A DNA stretch of 64,000 bases from Arthrobacter sp. 9AX (GCF_902506095.1 NZ_LR733293.1:1-64000), one strand, 5' to 3'. Shown: positions 8,286-18,920, numbered from the stretch's first letter. Notes: generated from the letters alone by a model not told the origin. Translations and numbers: made by a program.

Positions 8286-9103
8286 GAAACGAGCTCCAGT
8301 TCAGCGGGGATGTGGTGACGGCCAATGGGAATGATCAAGGGTGTTCCGGACACAGGGTCTGGAATGACGCGGGATTCGAGGTTGAAGACGTCGCGGACCA
8401 GGCTTTCGGTGACCACTTCCTGCGGCGCTCCGACCGCCACCACGGCGCCGGCTTTCATGGCGATGACGTTGTCCGCGTAGCGGGCGGCGAGGTTGAGGTC
8501 GTGCATGACGATGGCGACGGTGGTGCCGCGCCGCCGGTTAAGGTCCGTCACCAGGTCCAGGACTTCCACCTGGTGCGCCAGGTCCAGGTACGTGGTGGGC
8601 TCGTCCAGGAGCAGCACCTCCGTTTCCTGCGCCAAGGCCATGGCGATCCATACCCGCTGCCGCTGCCCGCCGGACAGCTCATCGACGTTCCGCTCGGCGA
8701 GGGCCAGCGTTTCGGTGGCTTCCAGCGCGCGTTGCACGGCGGCGTCGTCCTTCCCGCTCCAGCTCCGGAAGAGTCCCTGGTGCGGGTAGCGGCCCCGGCC
8801 CACCAGGTCGCGCACCTTGATGCCGTCCGGCGCGGTGGGGTGCTGCGGGAGCAGGCCGAGGGTGCGGGCAAGTTCACGGGCGGGGCGCGAGTGGATGTCC
8901 TTGCCGTCCAGGGTCACTGCACCGGTGGCGGGTTTGAGCAGCCGGGACAGGCCGCGCAGCAGAGTGGACTTACCGCAGGCGTTGGCGCCCACGATCATGG
9001 TCACCTTGCCCTCCGGAATCTCGGCGCTGAGGCCGTCCACCACGCAACGCTGAGCGTATTTCAGCGTAAGGTCCTTGGCTTTCAGAACTGCCACGTCAGG
9101 CAT
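8282..9103 (-). CDS. Iron-siderophore ABC transporter, ATP-binding protein
   Basis: FecE/FhuC-type ATPase, 273 residues from the ATG at 9103. Walker A is GANACGKST (39-47), the Q-loop LLPQHP follows, the ABC signature is LSGGQRQRV and Walker B is VLLLDEPTTYLD with a downstream switch His in IVMHDLN. I chose 9103 because Walker A then sits at the usual distance and the start overlaps the permease stop by eight bases. It energises uptake through the two permeases upstream. Confidence 0.95.
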   Translation of the reverse strand: MPDVAVLKAKDLTLKYAQRCVVDGLSAEIPEGKVTMIVGANACGKSTLLRGLSRLLKPATGAVTLDGKDIHSRPARELARTLGLLPQHPTAPDGIKVRDLVGRGRYPHQGLFRSWSGKDDAAVQRALEATETLALAERNVDELSGGQRQRVWIAMALAQETEVLLLDEPTTYLDLAHQVEVLDLVTDLNRRRGTTVAIVMHDLNLAARYADNVIAMKAGAVVAVGAPQEVVTESLVRDVFNLESRVIPDPVSGTPLIIPIGRHHIPAELELVS

Positions 9104-10208
9104 CCTTTCGGTTGGCCGTGACCAGGAGCCACAGCAGGAAGGGGGCACCGAGCGCACCGGTGATCACACCCACCGGCAAAACGGTGCCGTCCAGCAGCAG
9201 GGGGGCAAGATTCGCGGCGACGTAATCAGCGGCGAGGACAATGGCGGCTCCCACACAGGCCGACGCCGGGAGGCTGGCTGTGCCGGTGAAGCGCCGCGCG
9301 ATGGGCCCGGACAGGAAGGCGACGAACGAGACCGGCCCGGCCGCCGCCGTCGCCACTGCCGCCAGCGAGACCGCGATGACCACCAGAACGAGCCGGGTGG
9401 CACCCACTTTGATGCCCAGTCCGGCGGCGGCGTCGGGGCCAAGCTCGAGGATGCGCAGGGGGCCTGCAAGGGCGGCCACCGCGGGGATGAGGACAACAAG
9501 GGCGAGGGCAAGGACGCCGGCGCGGTCCCAGTTGGCGGAGTTCAGGGAGCCGTTAAGCCAGACGAGGGCGTCGGCAGCCGTGCGGATGTCGGCGCGGGTC
9601 ATCAGGAAGTTGACCACGGCCTGCAGTGCCGCCGCGATCCCGACGCCAGCCAGGATGAGCCGGTTGCCGGCGGCATCGCCCCGGCCGGTTCCGCGCAGGC
9701 CGCTGCTGGAGATGGCGTAGATAATGGCCGCGACGCCGAGTGCGCCGCCCAGGGCTGCCCCGGAAACGGCAGCGCCGGAGGCGCCGAACACCACGATGGC
9801 CACCACGGCGGCTGCACTGGCGCCATAGCTGATGCCGATGACGTCGGGGCTGGCCAGCGGGTTGCGGAGCATGGTCTGGAAGAGGGCGCCGGCCAGGCCG
9901 AACGCGAGGCCGATCATGGTGCCGATAACCGCCCGCGGCAGTTTGTTCTCCATCACGATGAAGCTGGCACCGGGAATCTTCTCACCGCCTGTCAGGTGCG
10001 CGACGAGGATTTTGAAGAAGTCGGGGATGGTCACGGTGTAGCTGCCCAGGAGAACAGACACGGCAAAGAGGACCACGACGGCGGCAACCAGGAGGGCGGT
10101 CCGGTTCAGGACCGGCCCACCCCGGCGCCGCCCTGTCAGTTTTGGTCCCCTTGGCCCGGTTTGGGCAGCGTCAAGTGATAAGTCAACGGAGGATTTGGCG
10201 AGTGTCAC
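9096..10208 (-). CDS. FecCD-family iron-siderophore permease
   Basis: 370-residue membrane permease with about nine to ten membrane helices and the family blocks LPRAVIGTMIGLAFGLAGALFQ and NPLASPDVIGIS near residues 83-116, plus GPVSFVAFLSGPIARR near the C-terminus, which includes the ATPase-coupling loop. It starts with GTG overlapping the preceding permease stop (GTGA). A charged N-terminal extension of about 35 residues precedes the first helix. It pairs with the permease at 10205-11296 to form the channel. Confidence 0.94.
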   Translation of the reverse strand: MTLAKSSVDLSLDAAQTGPRGPKLTGRRRGGPVLNRTALLVAAVVVLFAVSVLLGSYTVTIPDFFKILVAHLTGGEKIPGASFIVMENKLPRAVIGTMIGLAFGLAGALFQTMLRNPLASPDVIGISYGASAAAVVAIVVFGASGAAVSGAALGGALGVAAIIYAISSSGLRGTGRGDAAGNRLILAGVGIAAALQAVVNFLMTRADIRTAADALVWLNGSLNSANWDRAGVLALALVVLIPAVAALAGPLRILELGPDAAAGLGIKVGATRLVLVVIAVSLAAVATAAAGPVSFVAFLSGPIARRFTGTASLPASACVGAAIVLAADYVAANLAPLLLDGTVLPVGVITGALGAPFLLWLLVTANRKDA

Positions 10209-11296
10209 AGCCCGGCTCCCTTACCGCGGCGGATCAGCCAGACGAAGACCGGCGCGCCCACCAGGGCCGTCATGATGCCCGCCGGGACTTCGCCGGGAAG
10301 GAGCACCACGCGGCCAATGACGTCGGCGCCCAGGAGCAGCGCGGGGGCCAGGACCATGGAGAACGGCAGGATCCAGCGGTAGTCGGGGCCGGTGAGGAAG
10401 CGGACGGCATGGGGAACGACCAGGCCAACGAAAGCGATGGGACCGGCCAGTGCAGTGGCCGAACCACACAGCAGCACGATGCCCAGGGCGGTGATGGCCC
10501 GGACCAGTCCCACGCGCTGGCCGAGGCCGCGGGCAATGTCGTCACCCAGGGCCAGGCTGTTGAGGATGCGGCCGGTCAGCAGCACGATGGCTGCGCCGGC
10601 GGCCAGGAACGGAAGTCCGGACAGCACCACGGACCAGTCACGCCCTGCGATTCCACCCACCTGCCAGAAGCGGAACCGGTCCAGGGTGTCCTGGCTTGAG
10701 ACCAGGATGACGTTCATCAGCGAATACAGGCCGGCACTGAGCGCCGCACCGGCCAGGGCGAGCTTCACGGGAGTTGCGCCGTCCCGGCCCAGCGAAGCGA
10801 CGAGGTACACCACGACGGCGGCGGCCGCGGCGCCGAGGAAGGCAAACCAGATGTACCCGGATAGTGAGCCGACGCCAAAGACGTAAATGCCGGTCACCAC
10901 TGCCAGGGCAGCGCCGGCGTTGACGCCCATGATGCCGGGATCGGCGAGCGGGTTGCGGGCTACACCCTGCATGGCGGCGCCTGCCAGGCCCAGGGCGGCG
11001 CCTGCCAGCAGGCCAAGGACCGTCCGCGGGATGCGGGCGTGCACCACGGCGTGGTCGCCGTTGGCGGGATCGAATGCGGTGAGGGCCTGCCAGACCGTGT
11101 CCAGCGGAAGGCCGCGTGCCCCGACGGTAAGGGAAGCCCCTGCCAACAGCGCGAGTACAACGACGGCGGCGAGCAGCCAGGCGGCCCGCGTGCCCAGGGA
11201 ACGGCCGCCGCGGAACCGGGCATGGGCTGCCTGTCCCGGCACGGAGGTGCCTGGAATCTGCGGTTGATGGGCCGCCGTCGCCGTACTCTGCGTCAT
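10205..11296 (-). CDS. FecCD-family iron-siderophore permease
   Basis: 363-residue permease paired with the next gene. It shows IPRTVLGLLAGAALGLAGAAMQG and NPLADPGIMGVNAGAA in the first half and GPIAFVGLVVPHAVR in the second, the standard FecCD marks. About 45 polar residues precede the first membrane helix. It lies 10 bases after the binding-protein gene in a five-gene operon controlled from the DtxR box at 12431. Confidence 0.94.
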   Translation of the reverse strand: MTQSTATAAHQPQIPGTSVPGQAAHARFRGGRSLGTRAAWLLAAVVVLALLAGASLTVGARGLPLDTVWQALTAFDPANGDHAVVHARIPRTVLGLLAGAALGLAGAAMQGVARNPLADPGIMGVNAGAALAVVTGIYVFGVGSLSGYIWFAFLGAAAAAVVVYLVASLGRDGATPVKLALAGAALSAGLYSLMNVILVSSQDTLDRFRFWQVGGIAGRDWSVVLSGLPFLAAGAAIVLLTGRILNSLALGDDIARGLGQRVGLVRAITALGIVLLCGSATALAGPIAFVGLVVPHAVRFLTGPDYRWILPFSMVLAPALLLGADVIGRVVLLPGEVPAGIMTALVGAPVFVWLIRRGKGAGL

Positions 11297-11306
11297 GGAA
11301 CCGGAA

Positions 11307-12398
11307 CTACTTCACAGCGTCCGCTGCGGTGGCCAGCTGCGGCAGGAACGTGTCCAGCGCCCACGGCAGGCTCAGCGGGGAGGAAGCGGAAATCGCCAGC
11401 ACCAGGCTCTTGTTCGCGTCCGCTACGAAGCCGCCGTTCTTGACGGCCGGGATCTGGCCGAGCAGGGGATCGTTCTTGATGGCGTCTGCCTCGCCGGCGT
11501 CCTCGACCGAGGTGAGGAAGATGTCCGAATCGAGCTCGTTCACCTTTTCCGCGGACCACGGGACGAAGAATTCCTTCGACCCCGCGGAAGCCTGCTCAGC
11601 CACCGGCGCGAGCTTCATTCCGATGGAGGACAGGAACTTGGGCCGGTTGTCATTGGCCGTGTAGATGCCGGTCTGGGTGGGGTCCGACGGAAGGGCGTAG
11701 CCGTAGATGAAGGACTTGCCGGCGATCTGCGGGTACTTGGCAGCCTCTTCCTTGACGGTGGCCTCGGTATCCGAAATCAGCTTGGTTGCCTCGGCGTCCT
11801 TGCCCAGAGCCTTGCCGATGATGGTGGTGGCATCCTGCCAGGAGGTGCCGTACGCCAGTTCGGGGTGGGCCACCACGGGGGCGATCTCGCTGAGCTTCTT
11901 GTAGTCCTCTTCGGTGAGGCCGGAGTACGCGGCGAGGATGACGTCCGGGGTGAGCTTGGCGATCTCGGTGAAGTTGATGCCGTCTGCCTCGGAGTACTGC
12001 ACCGGCGCCTTCTCAGAGCCGAAGCCTGCGCCGAGGTCCTTCAGCGCTGCGTCCTTCCAAGGTGTTGAGCCCTGGTCGTTGCCGCCCCATTCGTTCTTGG
12101 GGACCCCCACCGGCACAACGCCGAGGGCAATGGCGACGTCGTCATTGACCCAGGAGACGGTGGCCACGCGCGTGGGCTGCTTCTCGATGGTGGTCTTGCC
12201 GAAGGCATGGTCGATGGTGACCGGGAACTGCGCGCTGCTGGAGCTGGAGGCGGTGGAGACCGAGCCGGACGTGGCGGGACCCGTGGAACAGGCGGAGAGC
12301 GTGAGCGCCGCTGCGGCCAGGACGGCCGTTGCCTTGCCGGCGGATTTGAACAGGGTGCGCCGGGTGGTGTTGGGCCCGGGGAAGAGGGGGGAAGTCAC
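11307..12398 (-). CDS. Iron-siderophore ABC transporter substrate-binding lipoprotein
   Basis: 363-residue surface lipoprotein that captures ferric siderophore. An N-terminal TRRTLFKSAG stretch of possible twin-arginine character is followed by a hydrophobic segment and the lipobox LSAC at about residues 33-36, then a Ser-rich linker. The mature part is a periplasmic-binding-protein type III fold with PTRVATVSWVNDDVAIALGV and LTPDVILAAYSGLTEEDY blocks. It is the first gene of the operon, so its product is made in excess as usual. The DtxR box lies about 33-51 bases upstream of its start. Confidence 0.93.
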   Translation of the reverse strand: MTSPLFPGPNTTRRTLFKSAGKATAVLAAAALTLSACSTGPATSGSVSTASSSSSAQFPVTIDHAFGKTTIEKQPTRVATVSWVNDDVAIALGVVPVGVPKNEWGGNDQGSTPWKDAALKDLGAGFGSEKAPVQYSEADGINFTEIAKLTPDVILAAYSGLTEEDYKKLSEIAPVVAHPELAYGTSWQDATTIIGKALGKDAEATKLISDTEATVKEEAAKYPQIAGKSFIYGYALPSDPTQTGIYTANDNRPKFLSSIGMKLAPVAEQASAGSKEFFVPWSAEKVNELDSDIFLTSVEDAGEADAIKNDPLLGQIPAVKNGGFVADANKSLVLAISASSPLSLPWALDTFLPQLATAADAVK

Positions 12399-12430
12399 GG
12401 AACTCCTTAAGTGGCTGAAGCGAACTTAAG

Positions 12431-12449
12431 TAAGGCTAGCCTACCCTCG
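12431..12449 (-). promoter_or_regulatory. DtxR/IdeR iron box upstream of iron import operon
   Basis: The 19-base site TAAGGCTAGCCTACCCTCG (plus strand) matches the DtxR consensus at about 14 of 19 positions, with the GGCTAGCC core perfectly symmetric. It lies directly upstream of the substrate-binding lipoprotein gene. Iron-loaded DtxR/IdeR should bind here and shut the operon off when iron is plentiful. Confidence 0.8.
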
Positions 12450-12530
12450 CGGCCATTACGCAACGCTTTCGTAACTTAATCCATTCCGTGACGAAGGACA
12501 CCGGTATGTATGCGCCTGCCAAACAGCAAT

Positions 12531-12583
12531 GCGGGGTCAGCTTCGGCCCAACTCGGTGTCTACTGGGCGGACTCTGACCCCGC
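12531..12583. terminator. Hairpin after jetC
   Basis: A 10-bp perfect outer stem (12531-12540 with 12574-12583) contains an inner 5-bp stem GCCCA/TGGGC (12546-12550 with 12564-12568). It begins about 20 bases beyond the jetC stop and probably ends the jetABC transcript before the iron operon promoter. There is no good T-run, so factor-assisted termination is possible. Confidence 0.55.
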
Positions 12584-12600
12584 GTTGCGGTCCTGGGACA

Positions 12601-15600
12601 CTAGCGCAGAACGATGTCCACCGGGTTGGCTTCGGAGCGCCAGGCGCCCTCCTGGCCCGGCCGGGGCTTGATGACCGGCGCCGTCAGCACGCCCGAACGG
12701 TTGGTGCGCCTGTCGCGGAGGATCTCGGTGACCGAGCCCAGGTGCCGGGAGAGGTCGATGACGTTCTCCGGGGCAGCGAGCAGCAGCTGGAACCCGAATT
12801 CGTGCAGCGCCTTGATCCCCGCGCCCGCGAATTCCTCCGAGGCCAGCACAAAGGCTTCGTCCATCATCACGGTTCCGTAGGTGGTGAAGCCCTGCTCTGC
12901 GATGCCGAGCTGGTAGCTCAGGGCGGCGGCCATGATGAAGGCGGTGAAGCGCTGCCGCTCGCCGCCGGACATGGATCCGGTGTCCGCGTGCATAAAGACC
13001 TCGGTCTTCTTCGCCCCCCGCGGTCCGGCCACCTCGCGGTGTTCCTTGCACTGGATGAACAGGTGCCCGCGCACGTCGAGCACCTCGGCCCGCCAGCGCC
13101 GGTCCTCCGGAGTTTGCGAACCCAGCCTCTTCACCAGGGTTTCGAGGGACTTGTAGCGGGCGGTGAGCTCGGCGTCCTCGTCCCGTTCCGCGCTTCCGCC
13201 GTCGGTCCGGGCTCCATCGGCCCTGGCGGGCCGGGCATGCCGGGCCTTGAGGGCGTTCTGGATGGCGTCCTTGAACTGCTTGGCCGTAGGCGGCAGGGTC
13301 TGCTTGATGTCCAGTTCCAGGAAGCTGCCTTCGTGGAAGTTGACCTGGGACAGGATGCCGTTCAGCGGCAGGATGCGGCTGGTAATGGAGCGGCGTTCCT
13401 CGTCGAGCAGGTGCAGCAGCGTGCTGAAGGATTCGTGCGTGCGCTGGTTGAAGAACTGCCGGAATTCGGCCTCCTGCGCGGGCAGGCCGTCGCTGACGAT
13501 CGCGTGGTAGCGCGTCTCGAACTCACTTGCGGCGCCGATCGTGGTGCCGTGGTCCGCCGAAATGGCGCTCCCCCACTCGCGCACGAAGCCCTCGAAGATC
13601 CGGGTAAGCCGCTCGGCGGTGGCCTGCCCCCGGGACTCCGCGGTGTGCAGCTCGCCCAGGAGCGCGGTCCGCACGCGGTTGGCCAGGTTGTCCAGCTCGT
13701 GCATCTCGGTGACGTCGCCGAAGTCCGCAAAGTACGGTTCCAGCGCAGCAACCGTGGCGTCCGACGGCGGAGCCTGGGTCAGCCGCTCGCGCGCGGCTTC
13801 CAGCAGGACATCAGCCGCAGTCAGCTGCCGGTCCAGCGCCTTGTATTCGCTCTGCAGGACGGCGGCAGCCTCAGTGCTGGATTGGTGCTTCTGCCGCACG
13901 CCCTCGATGGTGGCGCGGAGCGGCTCCAGGTCCGCCTGCGCGGCCAGGGCATCTTTCAGCCGCTGCTCGATCCGGGCAAGCTCCTCGGCCGCGACTGCCG
14001 CAGAAACCTGTTCCCAGGGACGGTGGTCCTCTGCGATCCGGCGCAGCGCATCAAGCTGCCGGCTCATGCCCTGGTGCGAATCCTCACGGCTCTGCGCCAG
14101 CTCGGCCGCTTTGGCTACTTCCTGCCGAAGGTCCTCCACCTGGCCCGCCACAAGTTCCAGCTTCGCGGCGTTGTCGAACCCGAGGACGTAATCCTGCCGG
14201 CTGGTGAACCGGTCGTCCTTCTCCACGGTGTGGCGGTTGCGCTTCACCACGCCGCCCAGGCTAAGCCCGCGGTCCAGCCGCGCGAGCTCGTCCGGGCTTT
14301 CCACGCAGGGGTAGGCGAAGTCCAGGGCGATGCGCTCACGGACCCACGCCCCGGCTTCGGCCGCGACGCCCGTGGTGAGGATGTCCAGCTTGGTCAGCAG
14401 GTCGCCGTCGTGCACGTCCTCCAGGGCCAGTGCGCCGCCTGCGAGGGGCTTGGAAACGTCCACCGCCCGCAGGGCGCCGCGCACGTTGTGGTCGTTGAGG
14501 TAGCGGGTCACAGCGCCGAAATGCTCGCCCGGGACCAGCAAGGTGGTAGCGAGGTTCCGGAGCGCCCGCTCAGCGGCGGACCGCCATTTCTCCTCCCCCT
14601 CGGCGAGGTCCATGAGCTCGCCGGCAAAGGGCATCCGGTCCTCCGGGATGCCGGTGGCGGCCGCGATGGCCGCGCGGTTTTCAATGCTCGACGGCGGCAG
14701 CAGCGATTTGCGCGTCTTCAGCGACACGAGCTCCTGCTCAGCCGCGGCCAGCTCCCGCTTCTTGGTCGCGTGGGCGTCGAAGGCTTCAAAGCGCAGTTCC
14801 TGCAGCGCCTGGGAGTCATCCTGGAGTTCAGCGGACCGGTTGGCCGCCTGCTCGTGCGCCTGCTCCCAGCCGTCTTCGGTCCACTCAAGCTGCAGGCCGG
14901 CATCGGCCAACGCCTGGCGGGCCGCTTCCTCCACCTGCTGGCGGAGCTTCAGTCCCACCCGCGCATTCTCCAGCGACTGCTCGATGGCGGAGATGGCGTT
15001 ACCGCCCTGGTTGTTGTAATCGGTCTCCAGCTGGCGCAGTTCCTTGGCCAGGCTGTCCCTGACGCTTCGCTCGGCACCGAGCTCCTTGGCCTTCGCCTGC
15101 GCCAGTTCCTTGAAGCGCACCAAGGTTTTCTGGTGGACCGTGACGGCCAGTTTCTGCTTGTAAGCCTCAAATTCCTCGCCCGCCAGGTCCCGCAGCCGGT
15201 TCGCGTCCAGGAGCGACTGCGCGTACTCCCGGTTCAGCCCGGGAACCGGGGCCAGCTGGTCCCGCTGCTGCCGGACATCCTCCAGCCGCTGCCGGATGGA
15301 CATCAGGTTGCTGAACTCCTCCACCACGTCGTCCGCGGCCGCCAGCGTGGCCGGGGCGTCCAGGACCTGGTCGCGGAAGAACGTATTGACGCTGCCGCCG
15401 AGGCCCTTGCCTGCCTGGATCACCCGCAGGAGCGGCAGGGCCTGGTCCGAGTTGATGCCCAGCAGCCTGCGGAAGCGCTCCGCGAAGGCCTTGTGCACAT
15501 CGAAGACCTGCGCGTCCGGGAAGATCGTCTCCAGGGCGGCCTTGGTAAAGCGCTTGTCCGCGATCCCTTCCAGCGCCTCGAGGTCCAGCGGCGCATGATC

Positions 15601-16065
15601 AATCAAGTAAAACCTGCCCACGCTGGACTCCGTACCGTTCTTCGGCAGGTCGAACAGCGCTGAGATTGTCACCCGGGTGCCCGCGGCATTGTCAAACGTC
15701 AGTGCGACGGCGGACCACGTGGCACCCGGCCGCTGGAAGGCACTCGCCGAGCCCTCGCCCACCGCCTTGTCGCCCACCTTGCCGCGCATGTACGTGAACG
15801 TGGTGCGCTTGTCCTCCACGGCGCCGCCCGACCGCTGCGCAGCCGCCTCGTTGGACCTCGGCCGGGCATCGAAAACCCGCAGCATGGCATCAAACAGGGT
15901 CGATTTGCCCACACCCGAGTTGCCCGTCAGCAAGGTTCCGCTCCGGTCCACATGCATAGTGTGGGCCCCGTGGAACGTGCCCCAGTTCACCACCTGCACC
16001 AGAGCAAGGCGCATCTGGCCAGGGTTTGCCACGTCGCCGATCGGCAACATGCTTGCGATGCTCAC
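12601..16065 (-). CDS. jetC: SMC-like ATPase of Wadjet/Mks condensin (JetC/MksB type)
   Basis: 1154-residue SMC-like ATPase. Walker [10 protein letters not shown] is at 48-56. Long heptad-rich, charged coiled-coil arms run from about residue 240 to 1000 around a central hinge-like region. The ABC signature SGGERQRF is near 1031 and Walker B VMMDEAF near 1065, both at the C-terminal end as in SMC proteins. In Wadjet systems JetC with JetA and JetB forms a DNA loop extruder that senses small circular DNA. It starts with GTG overlapping the jetB stop by four bases. Unusually, no jetD nuclease gene follows: past its stop come a hairpin and then the promoter region of the iron operon. Confidence 0.9.
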   Translation of the reverse strand: MSIASMLPIGDVANPGQMRLALVQVVNWGTFHGAHTMHVDRSGTLLTGNSGVGKSTLFDAMLRVFDARPRSNEAAAQRSGGAVEDKRTTFTYMRGKVGDKAVGEGSASAFQRPGATWSAVALTFDNAAGTRVTISALFDLPKNGTESSVGRFYLIDHAPLDLEALEGIADKRFTKAALETIFPDAQVFDVHKAFAERFRRLLGINSDQALPLLRVIQAGKGLGGSVNTFFRDQVLDAPATLAAADDVVEEFSNLMSIRQRLEDVRQQRDQLAPVPGLNREYAQSLLDANRLRDLAGEEFEAYKQKLAVTVHQKTLVRFKELAQAKAKELGAERSVRDSLAKELRQLETDYNNQGGNAISAIEQSLENARVGLKLRQQVEEAARQALADAGLQLEWTEDGWEQAHEQAANRSAELQDDSQALQELRFEAFDAHATKKRELAAAEQELVSLKTRKSLLPPSSIENRAAIAAATGIPEDRMPFAGELMDLAEGEEKWRSAAERALRNLATTLLVPGEHFGAVTRYLNDHNVRGALRAVDVSKPLAGGALALEDVHDGDLLTKLDILTTGVAAEAGAWVRERIALDFAYPCVESPDELARLDRGLSLGGVVKRNRHTVEKDDRFTSRQDYVLGFDNAAKLELVAGQVEDLRQEVAKAAELAQSREDSHQGMSRQLDALRRIAEDHRPWEQVSAAVAAEELARIEQRLKDALAAQADLEPLRATIEGVRQKHQSSTEAAAVLQSEYKALDRQLTAADVLLEAARERLTQAPPSDATVAALEPYFADFGDVTEMHELDNLANRVRTALLGELHTAESRGQATAERLTRIFEGFVREWGSAISADHGTTIGAASEFETRYHAIVSDGLPAQEAEFRQFFNQRTHESFSTLLHLLDEERRSITSRILPLNGILSQVNFHEGSFLELDIKQTLPPTAKQFKDAIQNALKARHARPARADGARTDGGSAERDEDAELTARYKSLETLVKRLGSQTPEDRRWRAEVLDVRGHLFIQCKEHREVAGPRGAKKTEVFMHADTGSMSGGERQRFTAFIMAAALSYQLGIAEQGFTTYGTVMMDEAFVLASEEFAGAGIKALHEFGFQLLLAAPENVIDLSRHLGSVTEILRDRRTNRSGVLTAPVIKPRPGQEGAWRSEANPVDIVLR

Positions 16066-16937
16066 TTGGTGCCCTCTTCAGTTTCGGTGGTTCCGTTCGA
16101 CTCCGCAGCCGATGCCCCTGGAGGTACCTCACCTTCGGCGTCGTCGTCCTCCGCGGGTGTCTCCTCTATGTCGAGCATCGCCTCTGTACCTGTGGGGTCG
16201 GTGGTGGCCGCTGCCAGGGCCTCGATGTGGGCGGGGATGTCGCCGATGTTTTCAAACGGGAGGGCCAGGGGCAGGGCGTTGGAGATGGTGTAGACGTCAT
16301 CCAGGCCGGTGGGAAGGAGGAGCTGGCGGGCCAGGAGCTTGGTGATGGCCCGGTTCACCACGTCCGAGTCCCGGAGTGCGTCCTGCTGGCCCGCCGGCTG
16401 GTAGTGCGTGACAAGGTCCGCGATTTCCTCGCGGGTGATGGTGGGATCCGTCTGGGCGGTGACATGCCGGTCCAGGAGCAGGCGCATCCGCAGCAGCACG
16501 ATGGTCTCCACCCGGCTCAGCGCACGCTGCTGCCGGAGGATGCTGGAACGGGCACTGCCGCCAATGGCGTCCGGATCGACCGGGCGCAGCACGGCAATCT
16601 TCCTTTCATGGTCCAGCTGCATGGTGAGGAACAACTCGGACAGACGACTGCGCAGAATCACCTGGTGGTCCACCAGGACCGTCCAAAGCTTTTCGTCCCG
16701 CCCGCCGTCCACGTACGGGCCCTTGAGGAGTTTCACCAGCGCCTGCCGCACCTTCATGGACAGCACACCCGTATCACCGGGGAAGAGGGCGGCACCGTCC
16801 ACAAACGTGTCGCGGGGAGTTACCGAAAAGGGGTCCGGCCGGGTCTCAACGGGCTCAGGGGCTTCGACGGGCTCAGCCACCGTATCGGTGGCGGGCTGAA
16901 CCTCCGGGGCGGCCGTCGTCGTAATCTCTTCAGTCAT
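16062..16937 (-). CDS. jetB: DUF4194 protein, condensin winged-helix subunit (JetB/MksE type)
   Basis: About 291 residues. Acidic, Pro/Thr-rich low-complexity ends (residues 1-45 and roughly 250-291) surround a globular core with [36 protein letters not shown] and [12 protein letters not shown], which matches the DUF4194/MksE winged-helix partner. In Wadjet it joins the kleisin JetA to the JetC heads. I chose ATG 16937 because GAAGGA lies at good spacing; TTG 16943 is also open. The gene sits between jetA (two-base gap) and jetC (four-base overlap), so all three are coupled. Confidence 0.88.
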   Translation of the reverse strand: MTEEITTTAAPEVQPATDTVAEPVEAPEPVETRPDPFSVTPRDTFVDGAALFPGDTGVLSMKVRQALVKLLKGPYVDGGRDEKLWTVLVDHQVILRSRLSELFLTMQLDHERKIAVLRPVDPDAIGGSARSSILRQQRALSRVETIVLLRMRLLLDRHVTAQTDPTITREEIADLVTHYQPAGQQDALRDSDVVNRAITKLLARQLLLPTGLDDVYTISNALPLALPFENIGDIPAHIEALAAATTDPTGTEAMLDIEETPAEDDDAEGEVPPGASAAESNGTTETEEGTK

Positions 16938-16939
16938 CG

Positions 16940-18388
16940 TCAATCCTTCGGGAGGGTGACCAGCGGCAGGTAGGCCCTGCGCGTGGTGCCGTCGATCTGT
17001 TCGAAGTCCAGGGTGTCCACGGCCCCGGTGTTGAAGGCCGCGCCTTCGTGCAGGGCGTGCGAGAGGAGCGCACGGATGGTGTTGATGTGCTGTTCCTCCG
17101 GCGGCAGCTGCTCCCAGGCCTCGGACAGGGTGGACGCGCCGGCCATGGCGGAGCGCACCACCTTCGGGCTCGCTTTGCGGGTCCTCGGCGAGCGCACACG
17201 GTCGGAGTCGCTGAAGGCGATGGGATCGGCCAGTTTGGGCGGGGCCGCGAACTCGTCGGGATCGAAGAGCTTCACCATGGACAGCGACTCGAAGCCCGCG
17301 TTGAAGAGGACGGGTCCCGGCACGAGGCCGGGGCGTTCCCGTTCATACGGAAGCGACCGGATGGCCTGCTCCGCCTCGCGCAGGACCTGCCGGAGCCGGA
17401 CCGACTGGCGGAAGTCGTCACTCTGGACGTACGTGTTGAGGCTTTCGCTGAGCTTTCCGTAGATCCGCTGGATCTGGCTGTGCTGCTGGCGGAGTTCCGC
17501 CACGAGGTTCTTCAGGGTTTCCCGGTCCTCAGGCGAAAGGTCATCCGCGAACTGCCGGCTGAGGACTTCCCCGATGGCCGACCGGAACCTCAGCTGCTGC
17601 TGGGGATCCTCCAGGAATGCGGTGAAGGAACGGAAGGTCCGGCCTTCCGGGCTCTGGCGGAGCCGCTTGTCCGCTTCCAGTACCTGGGCCATGGTGGCGC
17701 CCTTAGTCAGGGACTCGTCGATGATCTGGTTGCGCAGCCCGCCCACCAGTTCCTCGATCCGGTCACGCATCTTCTTGTAATCCGCTGGCAGGCTGGCGGC
17801 GAGGTCCAGGATGTTCCCGGCAGCCTCCACGGCCTCGTCATCATCGAGCAGGCCGTCGAATTCGCCGGTGCTGATGTCCTGGATCAGCTGCTGGCGCTCC
17901 TCGATCTCGTCTTCCAGAGCCTCGAGGCGGGCGCTCTGGTCCGGGTTGGTCTCGTTGGCGAGCTTCTCCACATCCCCAAGCAGCGTCCCCAGCCTGGACC
18001 CGTTGAGGGTGGACCGCTCGCTGGAAAGGCTGTCCAGGAACGCGAGCACGCGGGCCGCCGGTTCGGTGACCTCGTACACGATCTGGCCGGACTGGTTCCG
18101 GCGCGTCAGGAACTGGCGCCGCGTCCACTCGTCACCGAAGGCCTTCCCGTTGGCGCCGCCGCCCAGCCCGGGGTCCTGCCGGCGGAGCTCCTCAAGGAAG
18201 GAGTCGACGTCGGCATGGAACTCCTCGAGCGGCAGCTGCGGCCGGGTGCGGGTAAAGGATGCCTGCAACACCGCGATCACCCACGGCGCCGAGCGCGTCA
18301 GGGCCCAGGCAGGTCCTTTGGTGAGGAGTTCGAGGTCCCGAAGCCGGGCGCTGATGGCGTCAGCGGATGACCTGGCGGAGCGGGGCAC
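16940..18388 (-). CDS. jetA: DUF3375 protein, condensin kleisin subunit (JetA/MksF type)
   Basis: 482-residue DUF3375 protein. The N-terminal block [25 protein letters not shown] and [17 protein letters not shown] are hallmarks of the family. The middle region (about 150-330) is helical and charged, as expected for a kleisin that bridges the JetC heads. It is the first gene of the operon, with a GTG start and AGGAGA ribosome binding site. Gene order jetA-jetB-jetC matches type I Wadjet, but jetD is absent next door. Confidence 0.88.
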   Translation of the reverse strand: MPRSARSSADAISARLRDLELLTKGPAWALTRSAPWVIAVLQASFTRTRPQLPLEEFHADVDSFLEELRRQDPGLGGGANGKAFGDEWTRRQFLTRRNQSGQIVYEVTEPAARVLAFLDSLSSERSTLNGSRLGTLLGDVEKLANETNPDQSARLEALEDEIEERQQLIQDISTGEFDGLLDDDEAVEAAGNILDLAASLPADYKKMRDRIEELVGGLRNQIIDESLTKGATMAQVLEADKRLRQSPEGRTFRSFTAFLEDPQQQLRFRSAIGEVLSRQFADDLSPEDRETLKNLVAELRQQHSQIQRIYGKLSESLNTYVQSDDFRQSVRLRQVLREAEQAIRSLPYERERPGLVPGPVLFNAGFESLSMVKLFDPDEFAAPPKLADPIAFSDSDRVRSPRTRKASPKVVRSAMAGASTLSEAWEQLPPEEQHINTIRALLSHALHEGAAFNTGAVDTLDFEQIDGTTRRAYLPLVTLPKD

Positions 18389-18617
18389 ACACTCTCCTTG
18401 GACTGTTTCGGGGGCTGGGCAGGGGCACGGACGTCAAAAGTGCCAACTACAAGGTTAACGCAGGCGCCCGCAACCGGTCCGTGACCTACTTCGCCGTAGT
18501 GTTTCGATCCAATATCAAGAGCCTTCGGAGCCCGCCCGGGCTCTGGTTCGGCAGGCTGTCTCCCCCTACGCTCGTGCTACTGACTTCAGGCCAAGCAACG
18601 TAGCAGCAGGGGGATTC

Positions 18618-18920
18618 ATGCAGTTCGATCTAAGCTCGGTGGAAACCGCAACTTTGGTCTTCATCGGCACGCTCGTCTTCGGCCTTGTGTTGGCCGCGTT
18701 TGTCCTGGTGGCCGGACTGGTGGCACTGGTGCTGCTGGGCGCGGGAAAGCTCAGTTGGACAGTGGTTTCCAGGACACTCCTCGCAACGGTCCATGGCATC
18801 AACGCCGGCTGGGACCGGCTGGTAAACCACGCCGCCGCCCTGGACCCCGGCGGGGACTTCCAGGCGCAGCCATCCCCTAGCACCGGAACCTACCCGCGGG
18901 TAATCTTGAGAGACAGCTGA
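18618..18920 (+). CDS. Small membrane protein of unknown function
   Basis: 100 residues with an AGGGGG ribosome binding site before the ATG. Residues ~10-45 form one or two membrane helices, followed by LLGAGKLSWTVV and a polar tail rich in Pro, Ser and Gly. The helix region aligns without gaps to the N-terminus of the protein at 22550-23281 (shared GT near the start, then G, LVL, GxG and L), so both belong to one small family I cannot name. It lies divergent from jetA and before the acyl-CoA dehydrogenase gene. Confidence 0.7.
   Translation: MQFDLSSVETATLVFIGTLVFGLVLAAFVLVAGLVALVLLGAGKLSWTVVSRTLLATVHGINAGWDRLVNHAAALDPGGDFQAQPSPSTGTYPRVILRDS

Noticed and set aside
12529..15663. 1044-codon open frame on the plus strand inside jetC
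   Set aside because: It is the antisense of the coiled-coil gene. The long frame results from GC-rich third positions; the minus-strand protein has Walker and signature motifs.
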